This document shows, in pieces, positions 15,309-23,211 of a stretch of 30,016 bases of DNA. Source of the stretch: a virus. The position numbers and the translations under genes are program-made. The notes under the pieces were generated by a model. It was not told the DNA's origin and did no database searches. It worked only from the letters and a program-made list of their open reading frames with translations. The stretch covers positions 1-30,016 of the IMG/VR virus record IMGVR_UViG_3300048999_000341. The stretch is one strand, 5' to 3'. Position 1 is the first letter of the stretch; each line of letters starts with the position of its first letter.

Positions 15309-16201
15309 GCGGCGGGCGCGGTGGTGAACCGCACGGCCCGCTTGACCGCGCCGTCGTCCACGGTCGTGCTCGTGCCCGCCAGCGTCGAGACCACTGAGCG
15401 ATCCTGCTGGAAACCGGGGTCGTAGTCGCGGATCAGCCGCATGGCGAATCCGCCGTAGGTCATCGCCTGCCCGAAGGTCGCACCGGCCGGGACGTCCAGC
15501 GCGCGAGTCACCAGCGGGAACGCAGTCGGGTGATACGCGATACCGGAGCCGTCGGCAAGGTAGTTGCTGGGCAGGACGGTGAAGCCGTAGAGGCGGCCGA
15601 TGATCGCCTCGCGCAGCGCCTGCGGCGACCCGGAGGCGTCGACCGGCACCAGGCGTTTCTGTGGGTCGTTGAGCAGCATCGATTCCAGGTCGGCCGACAC
15701 CGCGAACCAGCGATCCTCGAACGGCACGCCCGCCTTGTTCAGCAGCGCACGGGCCTGGATCAGCTGGCTGTGGATGTCGGTCCCGTCGCCCTTCACAGTG
15801 ACGGTCGAGGGGAGGGCGTTCATCTGCCCGGCGACCATAGTCTCCAACCCGATGGCGACGCTCTTTGCCTGCGGAGTGGCGATCTGTTTCGTGAAGTCCT
15901 TGACTTGCAACGTGAGTTGCTCATCGGGAAGGTTGATTCCCTTGTACAGATAGGTATCGATCTTGATATCGACGGACTTCTCTTCGACGTCGTCGATCAC
16001 GATGGGCTTGTTCTGGGCCCGGTTGAATGTCCGGACCGTACCCACGACGGTATCGGTGCGGATGGTGACGGTGTCGCCCTGCTTGCCCTGGAAGTCGGCT
16101 TCGGCATCGCGCCAGGTGGTTCCGGCCAGGACGGTCTGCTGGGTCAGCGCTGCAAGGGACGCGGACGCGATCTGCTTCGGGGTGAGGAACTTGTTGACCA
16201 T
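15305..16201 (-). CDS. Major capsid protein, P22 coat-like
   Basis: A 298-aa coat subunit. The N-terminus VNKFLTPKQIASASLAALTQQ and the following GTTWRDAEADFQGKQGDTVTI match the P22 gp5-like coat family, in which the first helix and the 'TVTIR' strand are conserved. Later segments NLPDEQLTLQVKDF and RWFAVSADLESMLL also fit. The fold is HK97-type. I set the start at the ATG at 16201 because homologues begin there; a TTG seven codons upstream gives a less likely N-terminus. It lies directly after the scaffold gene and is coupled to the adaptor gene. It should be the most highly expressed protein of the virion. Confidence 0.92.
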   Translation of the reverse strand: MVNKFLTPKQIASASLAALTQQTVLAGTTWRDAEADFQGKQGDTVTIRTDTVVGTVRTFNRAQNKPIVIDDVEEKSVDIKIDTYLYKGINLPDEQLTLQVKDFTKQIATPQAKSVAIGLETMVAGQMNALPSTVTVKGDGTDIHSQLIQARALLNKAGVPFEDRWFAVSADLESMLLNDPQKRLVPVDASGSPQALREAIIGRLYGFTVLPSNYLADGSGIAYHPTAFPLVTRALDVPAGATFGQAMTYGGFAMRLIRDYDPGFQQDRSVVSTLAGTSTTVDDGAVKRAVRFTTAPAA

Positions 16202-16252
16202 AGGACTGGTTTGGTTCTCCAAAGTTGTTGATGCGGAACGGAAAGGGCTGGG

Positions 16253-16726
16253 TTACTTGCCCCAGACCAGGCGGCTGATCTGCTCGGGGGTGTCCTCGAC
16301 CGGCTCGGCCGGAGCGCTGGCCGTCGGGCGCAGCGCCTCGACCGGGGGCCGTCCGGTAGCGGTCCGAGGGGGCGGAGCGGCCGCGGCGACTAGCGCCGAG
16401 ATAACCTCGGCCAGCGCTGCGGCATCGGCTGTCAGTTCCTCGGTGGTCGCCCCGGCGAGCCGGGAGGCGAGCGCATCGGGCAGCTTCGCCGTGCGGATCA
16501 CAGTCAGCCGGGACAGGTCGAGTTCGGCAGCCTCGGCGCGCTGCTGCGCGGCAGCGGCCTGTTCGGTGAGCTGCTGCGCCTGCTCGCGCAGGGACACCAA
16601 CTCGGCGGGTTCGGCGGGCTGCTCGGCCGCCGGTGCCGGCTGCGGGACGACCGGCGCGGCCGGAGTGACCGGACCTACGGGCTCGTCCGCGGGCTGGCCG
16701 GTCTCGGCCGAGGGAGCATCGGGCAC
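16253..16726 (-). CDS. Capsid scaffolding protein
   Basis: A 157-aa, acidic, highly helical protein. It starts with a disordered Pro/Ala/Glu region (1-42), continues with a coiled-coil core (about 43-75, LREQAQQLTEQAAAAQQRAE), and ends with RTAKLPDALASRLAG and a final ISRLVWGK that probably binds the coat shell. This layout and its place just before the coat gene are typical of scaffolds, which direct procapsid assembly and then leave. The GTG has TTGGAGACC 7 nt upstream. No protease domain is present, so its removal mechanism is not evident. Confidence 0.87.
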   Translation of the reverse strand: MPDAPSAETGQPADEPVGPVTPAAPVVPQPAPAAEQPAEPAELVSLREQAQQLTEQAAAAQQRAEAAELDLSRLTVIRTAKLPDALASRLAGATTEELTADAAALAEVISALVAAAAPPPRTATGRPPVEALRPTASAPAEPVEDTPEQISRLVWGK

Positions 16727-16861
16727 TGCTGGTCTCCAAGGGGTCGGTGGACAAGAAGCGGGTGGAAGGCCACCCGCCCGGTTTCCTCATGCGCGACAGC
16801 GGGAAGAGGGCTGTTGTCGGGCTGTCGTGGGAATCCGGGCGGGCGGCCAGTCGGTGGGCGC

Positions 16862-17623
16862 TCAGCCGCGACGGGCGGCGTGAGCGCGGCGGAAGGCGTT
16901 GCGTGCGGCCTTGCCGGATAACCCGTCGGTGGAGGTCTCCCACAATGCGGCGAACCGCTGGGAGGCATCGGGAAGCACGACGGTGCGAAACACCGGTTCG
17001 GTCTGGCAGCCGCAGCCGTCGTGGTAGGGCTCGTAGGTGCCACCTCGAGTACTGGCGGAGCGCGGCGTCAGGTAGACCGCGCCCCGGCTGGCGAGCATCG
17101 CGCAGAACCAACACGGATTTCCGTCGGTGACGCGCAGCCAGCTGCGCGCCGCCGGGTCCTCGCCCAACGCGCGGTCAACGACCTCACGCCCGGCCGCGAG
17201 CGCGTGCCGGGAACTGGCCGCCGCGACGGCTGGCCCGGCTTTGTCCAGGGCCCGCGAGGGGTCCCAACCGCCGAGGATGAGCCGGGTGACTACGCGCGTG
17301 CCGGTGACGCGCAGCGAGGTGAGCGCCCGGTCTCGCCACAGCGAGGAAGTGCCGGCCACAACGGGGCGCGGCGCGAACGCCACAGCCGCGGGGACCTCAG
17401 CGCGGCGGAAGTCGCGGTAGTAGCTCGCGGCCAGCTTGGCGGAGTCGTCGCGGTGCCGTGCGAGGGCAGCAAGGACCTGCCCGGCCCATCCGTGATCGGT
17501 CAGCCGAAGCGGATCCAGAGACCGCCAGATGCCGAGGACGTCTGACACGACCCGCGCCGAGATGCGGCCCTGGGCCAGGCGGTGCGCAGTGCTGGCCGCG
17601 CGCCCGGCTGGGGTATTGGCCAC
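16862..17623 (-). CDS. MuF-like minor capsid protein
   Basis: A 253-aa head protein of the type often called MuF-like or capsid maturation-associated in actinophages. The hallmark is a C-terminal zinc-binding-like cluster: GNPCWFC (Cys171, Cys174), then YHDGCGC (His201, Cys204, Cys206). The N-terminal two-thirds are helical, with VAAASSRHALAAGREVVDRAL just before the cluster. It lies 4 nt after the portal gene, the standard position, since such proteins bind the portal or its vertex and may be ejected with the DNA. The start is a GTG with GGCGGTGA 4-5 nt upstream. Toxin-type C-terminal extensions, found in some MuF proteins, are absent. Confidence 0.88.
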   Translation of the reverse strand: MANTPAGRAASTAHRLAQGRISARVVSDVLGIWRSLDPLRLTDHGWAGQVLAALARHRDDSAKLAASYYRDFRRAEVPAAVAFAPRPVVAGTSSLWRDRALTSLRVTGTRVVTRLILGGWDPSRALDKAGPAVAAASSRHALAAGREVVDRALGEDPAARSWLRVTDGNPCWFCAMLASRGAVYLTPRSASTRGGTYEPYHDGCGCQTEPVFRTVVLPDASQRFAALWETSTDGLSGKAARNAFRRAHAARRG

Positions 17624-17627
17624 CGGG

Positions 17628-18956
17628 TCACCGCCCGGTCAGGTCAGTGGTGGCGCGGGCCAGGGTGTCGGCCAGCAGCGCGTGCCCGTCGACAGCCGCG
17701 GGCATCTGCTCCCAGCGGCGCACGTCCTGATCCGTGACGCCCGGCAGACGCTCCCAGGTCGCTCGCGCAGGAACATCGAGCATCTGCACGGCCTTGCCCC
17801 AGGCATCAACGACGCCCGCCAGGGAACGGGTCGAGGTGTCGCGCCAGCGCACGACCGACGTGGTGTCGAGCCAGCCGGCCTCATCCCCGGCGGCGAGGCA
17901 GGACAGCCGCAGCGTCTGCTGCCACGACTCCCCGTAGGACGTCTTCCGCTCCCCGACCCTGCGCTGTAGTCCAGCATCGGCGGCGTCGATCGTGTCGGCG
18001 GCCAGATTCGACAGCGACCCGTGCAGCGCCCATGCCGGGGTCTGGGTGATCGCAGCCAGGTGCCGGAGGATCTGTTCCAGCACGGAGACATAGCCGGACA
18101 TGTCGGTGGAGTCGAACGTCCCGAACCTCGTCTCTGGCGAATCGGAGTGCAGCAGCCGGTCCGGGCCGATCGGTGGCTCTTCGTCGTCGTCCAGCTCCAG
18201 CCCGGCGGCCCAGCGCTGCCGGTGCGCGCCGTGCTCACCGGTCGTCATGAGCAGAAACGTCTGGTAGTTCAGCCGGTCCTGAATGTCGAGGACCGGGGCG
18301 ACCACACCGGGGCTGTCGGCGTCGAGGTCGTCTTCGTCCAGGAAACGGACGACCGGGCAGACGCCGAGGCCGTGTTCGGCGTGGTCGAGGTAGGCCGGGC
18401 CTTGACCGGGGTCGTTCTCGGCGAGGGTGTAGACGGCCGTGTCGTCGAACAGCCGGTAGACCTGGCGTGGGCCGTCCGGAGTCCAGGAGGTTTTCCGTTG
18501 TAGCGCGTAGATCGGCCAGGGGTCGGCGTAGACGGCGGTCATGTTCCGCGGGGACACGCCCCGGATGACCGGGGCCGTGTCGCCGGGCAGGACGGTGGTG
18601 TAGGCCCAGCCGTACTTCAGCGTGGCCCGGTGCACCGCGGCCTGGCGGCGCGCCAGGCCGTTCTGGTTCCAGTGCGACCAGCCCAGCGGCTCGTCCGCCT
18701 GGTCGTCGCCGAGCGCGCGGTAACCGTCCACGAACAGGTTTTGCGCCAAGAGCTGCATCAGCAGGCGGCACCAGTTCGTCCGGGACCGGTCGAGCAGCCA
18801 ACGGTACGCCCGCCGGGCCGAGCGGGGCGCGAACGGCAGATCGTGATCACCCTGGACGTAGCGGTGAATCCGGTTGTTGCGGGCCTGGTCTGGCCAGACC
18901 GCTTCGATGCGCTTGGCGACTTCTCTTGCGTCGGAAGGGGAAAACAGAGACTTCAC
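17628..18956 (-). CDS. Portal protein (SPP1 gp6-like)
   Basis: A 442-aa subunit of the dodecameric ring through which DNA enters and leaves the capsid. Recognisable features are the wing/stem region around GVVAPVLDIQDRLNYQTFLL and the crown-helix segment HLAAITQTPAWALHG, both characteristic of SPP1 gp6-type portals of actinophages, plus the aromatic WLLDRSRTNWCRLLMQLLAQ near the N-terminus. The start is a GTG at 18956 right behind GAGGGG, an unusually tight ribosome-binding site. A CTG four codons later would have better spacing, so the exact start is open. Upstream, the junction to the terminase is occupied by an inserted rightward gene, and the portal start lies only 42 nt from that gene's start, so the two diverge from a very short region. 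Confidence 0.93.
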   Translation of the reverse strand: MKSLFSPSDAREVAKRIEAVWPDQARNNRIHRYVQGDHDLPFAPRSARRAYRWLLDRSRTNWCRLLMQLLAQNLFVDGYRALGDDQADEPLGWSHWNQNGLARRQAAVHRATLKYGWAYTTVLPGDTAPVIRGVSPRNMTAVYADPWPIYALQRKTSWTPDGPRQVYRLFDDTAVYTLAENDPGQGPAYLDHAEHGLGVCPVVRFLDEDDLDADSPGVVAPVLDIQDRLNYQTFLLMTTGEHGAHRQRWAAGLELDDDEEPPIGPDRLLHSDSPETRFGTFDSTDMSGYVSVLEQILRHLAAITQTPAWALHGSLSNLAADTIDAADAGLQRRVGERKTSYGESWQQTLRLSCLAAGDEAGWLDTTSVVRWRDTSTRSLAGVVDAWGKAVQMLDVPARATWERLPGVTDQDVRRWEQMPAAVDGHALLADTLARATTDLTGR

Positions 18957-18998
18957 CCCCTCGATCGTGTCAACTCAATGCAGGTATCGTGCGGCGTC

Positions 18999-19562
18999 AT
19001 GAATCATTCAACTTCCGCATTATCACCTACGATCCTCAGAGGTCACCTGACCGTCATAGGCGAGGCTTTAGCATCACACAAATCAGATCTAGCCAAGCTG
19101 TCAAACTTGTCAATAATCCTTAAAGGTATCGCGAATAACGCTATACTCTCAGGAGTTCCACGAGAGCTTGTCTGCGCACTATTTGACTCGGCCGCCCTCT
19201 ACTCAAGCACAGGAGATGAGCAAGACAAAGAATACCTGTTCCACCTATCCACTCCCTTAGACAGTCGCACACTGGCACCAGGAGTACTCAATCGACACTT
19301 ACGTTTGATCTCCGAAACAACGACAGAGTTAACCAATTTAGAAACAAGGCTGGATACATCCTCTCAAACGGTTCACTCCCTGGTGAGAAACGCAGTGAAG
19401 TCGGGGGTTCCGAGAGATGATCTTCGCGAGATCATCGGGTCCGCCGGATGCGCTCCAGAATGGGACCTCACATCGGATGACTTTCCATTTCTGTCACGTA
19501 GTCTACTTCTGGCCGAGAAACACCTGAATAGAGCCATAGCAAAATCGAGATCGACTAGGTGA
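18999..19562 (+). CDS. Unknown two-repeat protein, cargo gene between portal and terminase
   Basis: A 187-aa protein I do not recognise. It contains two copies of one unit of about 84 residues: LRGHLTVIGE (13-22) with NAILSGVPRELV (47-58), matching LNRHLRLISE (97-106) with NAVKSGVPRDDL (131-142). Each unit is helical and ends in a polar, Asp-rich loop. There is no signal peptide or membrane helix, so it should be cytoplasmic. Its G+C is well below the neighbours and it uses codons they avoid (TTA, AGA, ATA), signs of recent transfer. It reads rightward inside the leftward late operon and overlaps the terminase stop by 8 nt. No clear ribosome-binding site precedes the ATG, so it may be leaderless. 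A lysogen-expressed role such as superinfection exclusion or antiphage defence is only an inference. Confidence 0.78.
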   Translation: MNHSTSALSPTILRGHLTVIGEALASHKSDLAKLSNLSIILKGIANNAILSGVPRELVCALFDSAALYSSTGDEQDKEYLFHLSTPLDSRTLAPGVLNRHLRLISETTTELTNLETRLDTSSQTVHSLVRNAVKSGVPRDDLREIIGSAGCAPEWDLTSDDFPFLSRSLLLAEKHLNRAIAKSRSTR

Positions 19563-21231
19563 AGACACGGAGCTTACCGCTCCGTCTGCGCCCGCGCTTA
19601 GCCCACTCCGGAGAGGCCAGTACCAATCGGCGAACATGGCGCGCACCGATCAGACACACGGCAAGGTCGATCTTGTGTGGAGAGTCCCGCGCCTCCTTAC
19701 GGATGAGCACGCCGTAGCGGGTCGGCAGCCGACGCGCGTTGAGCACGTGCCGGGTCAGGCGGGAGTCGCCATCATGAGTCAGGGCCTTCTGCCTGATCTC
19801 AGCCAGGGTGCGTTCCACGGCGGGGGTGAACTCAGGGACCTTGGCGCGCATGTCAAACGCGACGGCGGCGCGGCTGCGGCCGGTGGTCGCGTCGACCAGC
19901 AGCTGGTCCCCGAACTCGAATCCCCACGTGTCGACGTAGGACTCGAACTCGCGGACGTCGGCGAAGAACCCGACGACGTCGAACCGGTCGAACGCGGTGC
20001 GCACCGCCAGGTCCGCGGCCGCCCGATCGACCTCCCATCCGGCACCGGCGGGACCTTCGGGCTTCTCCTGGCAGTGCAACACGGCCGCGTGTCCGTCGGA
20101 CATCCGCACGGCAACCAGGCCGGTGGCGTCGTCGTTCTTGCTGCCGTCGAAGAACATGACCACCGTGTCGCCGTCGAGCAGCGGGGGCCGTTCGGGGTCG
20201 AGGCAGGCCGACCACTCCGGGGCGGTCGTCCACGCGGTGGCGGCCGATGAGCGCTGGTTGAAGAAGTACCGGCGGGACTCCTCCGGGGCCTTGGTGAGGT
20301 CCCAGAACTCGTTCTCGACGATGCCGGGCAGGTCCATCCAGTCGGCCGCTGGGCCGTAGACCTCCCGCAGGGCGGCCACCATCGCGTCCAGATCGGTCAG
20401 TTCAACGTCGGCCGGGGCCTCGCGGTGGTCCCACAGCAGCCGGGCCGAGCGGGTGCGGCCCTCCCGGATCGCCTTGGCCTGCCGGTCCAGCGCTTCGAGG
20501 ATCGAGTCTTCCCCGGCCTGGTACATCGTGGACGTCAGCAGGCCCCAGGGCTGCGCGGCCTTGCGCTTGCGCAGGTTCCGGTCCACGGTCTTGAACATCC
20601 GCCGCAGCTCGGGCGTGATGTAGAGGTGCGGTTCGTCGAAGATCGCGAGCGATTCCTTCCCGCCGTCCTTCGCGGACGAGCTGGCGGTGGACGGGACGAT
20701 TTCCCCGCCGCCGGGCAGCAGCACGCGCGTGAGCCCGGCCGCGCCGTTCGGCAGATCCTCTCCGAGCGGGCCCTCGGTGAGGTTGAAGTGGATGACGTCG
20801 AACGTGTTGCCGGTCTGGCTCTCTTCCGTTGCCAGGCAACGAATGTAGGGGTAGACGAGCGGCTGGCCCATCGGCTCGCCGGGCTCGTAGGTGTAGGTGA
20901 AGTCCCGCCACTGGTAGGTCTCACCACCGGTGGCCCATCCGGAGAACCGGCACGGGCCGAACGCCTCGTACAGCCCGACGAACCCGGCGATCTCCGACTT
21001 GGCGCGGCCCTTCGCGCGTGAGAGCACGGCCCGGCTGTACTGGCGGCGTCCGTGGCTGTCGAGTGCGTAGGCGTCGACCAGGAACCCGGCGAACTCGTCG
21101 TCGAGGTCGACGTCGTCGCCCTGGACGTCGCCGGGGCCGTGCACGGTGAAGTGCTCGGTCCACGCCGCCGCGAGCCAGCCCAGCGAGCGGCCGCGGTCGT
21201 GGCCGGGGGCGTAGACCAGCTCACGCGTCAC
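19555..21231 (-). CDS. Terminase large subunit
   Basis: A 558-aa DNA-packaging motor. The ATPase part has a Walker A-like loop SRAKGRAKSE (71-80), in the actinophage variant, and a Walker B LAIFDE (195-200) with the catalytic Glu. The nuclease part is an RNase H-like fold with acidic residues at D362 (FFDGSKNDD), D425 (FFADV) and D522 (KIDLAV). It cuts and pumps concatemeric DNA into the procapsid through the portal. The GTG start overlaps the small subunit gene by 11 nt. Its stop is overlapped by the stop of the convergent repeat protein, so the end of the gene was preserved when that cargo arrived. Confidence 0.96.
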   Translation of the reverse strand: MTRELVYAPGHDRGRSLGWLAAAWTEHFTVHGPGDVQGDDVDLDDEFAGFLVDAYALDSHGRRQYSRAVLSRAKGRAKSEIAGFVGLYEAFGPCRFSGWATGGETYQWRDFTYTYEPGEPMGQPLVYPYIRCLATEESQTGNTFDVIHFNLTEGPLGEDLPNGAAGLTRVLLPGGGEIVPSTASSSAKDGGKESLAIFDEPHLYITPELRRMFKTVDRNLRKRKAAQPWGLLTSTMYQAGEDSILEALDRQAKAIREGRTRSARLLWDHREAPADVELTDLDAMVAALREVYGPAADWMDLPGIVENEFWDLTKAPEESRRYFFNQRSSAATAWTTAPEWSACLDPERPPLLDGDTVVMFFDGSKNDDATGLVAVRMSDGHAAVLHCQEKPEGPAGAGWEVDRAAADLAVRTAFDRFDVVGFFADVREFESYVDTWGFEFGDQLLVDATTGRSRAAVAFDMRAKVPEFTPAVERTLAEIRQKALTHDGDSRLTRHVLNARRLPTRYGVLIRKEARDSPHKIDLAVCLIGARHVRRLVLASPEWAKRGRRRSGKLRVFT

Positions 21232-21664
21232 CGGACAGCCTCCGGCGCCGCTCGTCGAGCCGGGTCACCGCCGCGGCGTCCGGTGCCGGCGGGGCGTCAG
21301 TGGCCTCGCCGGGAGTGGTGTAGCGGATGCGCAGCTTGAGCCGGTCCTCGTGGGTGAGGCCGAGCTTGGCCGCGCGCAACCGCAGCTCGGCGGCGCGGTT
21401 GGCCTCGCCCCGCCAGAACGCGTCGACCAGCACCGCGGTTTCCATCGCGAAGCGCCAGTCGGTGTCCGTCCAGAGGCGGCAGTGCGGCATCCGGCGGACC
21501 GCGTCCCACCAGGCCAGCGTCTCCGCGTGCCACTTCTTCCGCCCGTTCTTCGGCAGCTCCGGCGACGGCCCTTCGAAAGGGGCCGCCTCGATCGCGGTCC
21601 AGTCGTAAGCCTTGAGGTTGCGGTTGCGCGGGTTGGCCGAGGGCGGCCGTCCGGTGATTGCCAC
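21221..21664 (-). CDS. Terminase small subunit-like protein
   Basis: A 147-aa protein directly upstream of the large terminase and overlapping it by 11 nt. The N-terminus is basic and Pro-rich (GRPPSANPRNRNLKAYDW), then a helical core has RKKWHAETLAWWDAVRRM and AMETAVLVDAFW, and the end is a basic helix (RLDERRRRLSG). This matches the P27/actinophage type of small terminase, which binds the packaging site and stimulates the large subunit. The GTG start follows GAGGGGGTGAGCC. The gene order and the TW/WW core support the call, but no HTH is clear by eye. Confidence 0.85.
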   Translation of the reverse strand: MAITGRPPSANPRNRNLKAYDWTAIEAAPFEGPSPELPKNGRKKWHAETLAWWDAVRRMPHCRLWTDTDWRFAMETAVLVDAFWRGEANRAAELRLRAAKLGLTHEDRLKLRIRYTTPGEATDAPPAPDAAAVTRLDERRRRLSGDA

Positions 21665-21680
21665 GGCTCACCCCCTCGGC

Positions 21681-22436
21681 TCAGGCAGGGGCAGCCGGAT
21701 ACGGCTTCGCCAGCGGGCCGACCTGACGACGCATCGCGCGGTCCAGCGGATAGAGGTAGCGGTGTTTCACCGTGCTCTCGACCACCCGGCGCACGTGTGG
21801 GTCCACGGTGCGCCGCACGAAGTCCTCGGCGGTCTCTCCGGCCGGCCGATGGACCGCCATGTGGCGCAGCGTCCGGCCGTGCACCAGCTGCCCATGCACG
21901 ACGTAAGACGCGTTGGCCGGGTTGGTGGTGCCGGTGTAGATCCAGTTCCCGGCCTGGTAGATCCCGCCCCGATGGCCCTGGGCGGTGTCGGCGTAGGACA
22001 CGATCAGCCGCAGCCCGGGGCACGCGGCGCGAAGCTGGCGCAGGCTGGCCGCGACCATCTGCGTCACCGGGTGCTCGTGCGGGCGCAGCGCGACGCGCAG
22101 CAGCTCCACGCACTCGGTCTGGTCCAGGCCGTAGGGGTTGCCGAGCGCGGCCGTGGCGGACCGGCCGAACATGACCACGCCGGTGAACTCGCCGTGCTCC
22201 CACACCCCGAACGGGGCGATCTTGCTGCGCGGCATCTTCTGCGAGTAGTGCCAGCGCAGCACGGAGTACTGCGCGGCGTGCCACGAGCACGGGGCGACCA
22301 GCAGCGGGACGGACAGGTCAGCGTGCGGCCCACCGGGCGGAGGCAGTTCCACGGCTCCGGCGGGCGAGGGTGCGGGCAGAGAGCTGGTCGAGGCGGGGCA
22401 CGTCGGCGAGCGGGCGGAAGTCGGTTTCGCGGGCAT
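21681..22436 (-). CDS. Mom-like DNA modification protein (adenine methylcarbamoylation family)
   Basis: A 251-aa member of the phage Mu Mom-like family (GNAT fold), which converts some adenines in phage DNA to N6-methylcarbamoyl adenine and so protects the DNA from host restriction. The family hallmarks are present: WHYSQKMPRSK (62-72), then GVWEHGEFTGVVMFG and the signature SYADTAQGHRGGIYQAGNW (147-165). A disordered Pro-rich stretch (1-45) precedes the domain. It sits at the head of the packaging module, so modification may occur late, just before packaging. The ATG at 22436 has AAGG too close upstream, and a stronger AGGAGGT lies 45 nt further up in another frame, so its translation start deserves attention. 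Confidence 0.88.
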   Translation of the reverse strand: MPAKPTSARSPTCPASTSSLPAPSPAGAVELPPPGGPHADLSVPLLVAPCSWHAAQYSVLRWHYSQKMPRSKIAPFGVWEHGEFTGVVMFGRSATAALGNPYGLDQTECVELLRVALRPHEHPVTQMVAASLRQLRAACPGLRLIVSYADTAQGHRGGIYQAGNWIYTGTTNPANASYVVHGQLVHGRTLRHMAVHRPAGETAEDFVRRTVDPHVRRVVESTVKHRYLYPLDRAMRRQVGPLAKPYPAAPA

Positions 22437-22788
22437 CCTTGGTCCGGGGACGGGGTGAGGTGGCGGCCAGAGCGCGTCACCTCCTGGATAAAGGGTAGGC
22501 GAGCGCGAGGCGCGGAATCAGATGCCCGGCTGCAGTAGTCGATGGACGAGTTTGGTTGTGGACGACCGCCTCAGGCGTTGGACAAGCAGGCGCTACCTGC
22601 GCATGGGGATGGCGAGTCGGACAGACGAGGTTTATGCCAGATTGGCAAAAAGATCCTCTGACCTGCGGCGTTACGGCTGCTTTCCACAAGTTTGTCCCCA
22701 GGCCGCTTTGACAAGGGCTTGTGGCCAGGGGGACCATCTTTTTGGCCCCTTCGAGCATGGACCTTGATCTTTAAGGAGAGGTAGGTCC
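22437..22788. promoter_or_regulatory. 352-nt non-coding region with palindromes between mom and the rightward membrane gene
   Basis: No convincing gene is seen. It holds a 13-bp palindrome TGCCAgatTGGCA (22635-22647), a CCACAAG...CTTGTGG inverted repeat (near 22684-22724) enclosing TTGACA (22708-22713), and the AAGGAGAGG ribosome-binding site of the rightward gene (22773-22781). With an 18-bp spacer, TTGACA would face GACCAT, a weak rightward promoter. The leftward late operon may also start here. Both are suggestions; the palindromes would be operator candidates. Confidence 0.45.
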
Positions 22789-23211
22789 ATGCCGGTGGGT
22801 GTGTGGTTCGCGGCTATCGCGTGCATTTTGGTCTTGGCAGGCCTCGTGCTTGTGTCTGTTCTGCTTCTCAAGCTTGACGCCCGCATGTGTCTTCGCCAGA
22901 TCAAACTTGACGCTCGGGCGGGCCGATGGTTCGGCCTGACGTTTCAAGTTGAACGAGAACCGCACGGCGAAACCGTGGCCAAACCGAGCGAGTCTGGCGG
23001 ACACAACGCACGCGAGAGAGCCACCATCCCGGCTCGTGATTCAGAGGGGAGCCTGCCCCCACCTTCGCCGTCAGGACCCGTGAAGCCGCCGGGGTCTGAG
23101 GCCGGCCGCGGCGAAATCGCCGGAGTTTCGTACAGACCGCGAGGTGCTATGCCTAACCGGTGCGGCGGCCAGGGCGGCGAGGGGTCATCCCCCAGGGGTG
23201 GCGGTGCGTGA
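22789..23211 (+). CDS. Small single-pass membrane protein, third rightward cargo gene
   Basis: A 140-aa protein with a clear N-terminal membrane helix (about residues 5-29, VWFAAIACILVLAGLVLVSV). Next comes a basic segment LDARMCLRQIKLDARAGRWF and a long, disordered Pro/Ser/Gly tail rich in Arg and Glu. The ribosome-binding site AAGGAGAGG is among the best in the window. Short N-anchored proteins with a cytoplasmic basic stretch occur as phage superinfection-exclusion or regulatory factors, but there is no recognisable family here. It reads against the leftward head genes and its 3' end overlaps the 89-aa gene by 27 nt. The basis for calling it real is the ribosome-binding site, the membrane segment and the conserved-looking core rather than homology. 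Confidence 0.68.
   Translation: MPVGVWFAAIACILVLAGLVLVSVLLLKLDARMCLRQIKLDARAGRWFGLTFQVEREPHGETVAKPSESGGHNARERATIPARDSEGSLPPPSPSGPVKPPGSEAGRGEIAGVSYRPRGAMPNRCGGQGGEGSSPRGGGA

Noticed and set aside
15921-17114. 397-aa minus-strand ORF over scaffold and coat genes
   Set aside because: Runs out of frame through three well-supported structural genes and has no family features.
18630-18998. N-terminal extension of the two-repeat protein
   Set aside because: This part is antisense to the portal gene and has its GC-rich composition; the repeat protein proper starts at the ATG at 18999 (or possibly 18978).
21265-22290. 341-aa minus-strand ORF across mom and the small terminase
   Set aside because: Out-of-frame shadow; both underlying genes have clear family features.
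22477-22767. Two small ORFs in the gap (93 aa minus, 81 aa plus)
   Set aside because: No ribosome-binding site, no domain, and the segment contains palindromes and promoter-like words instead.
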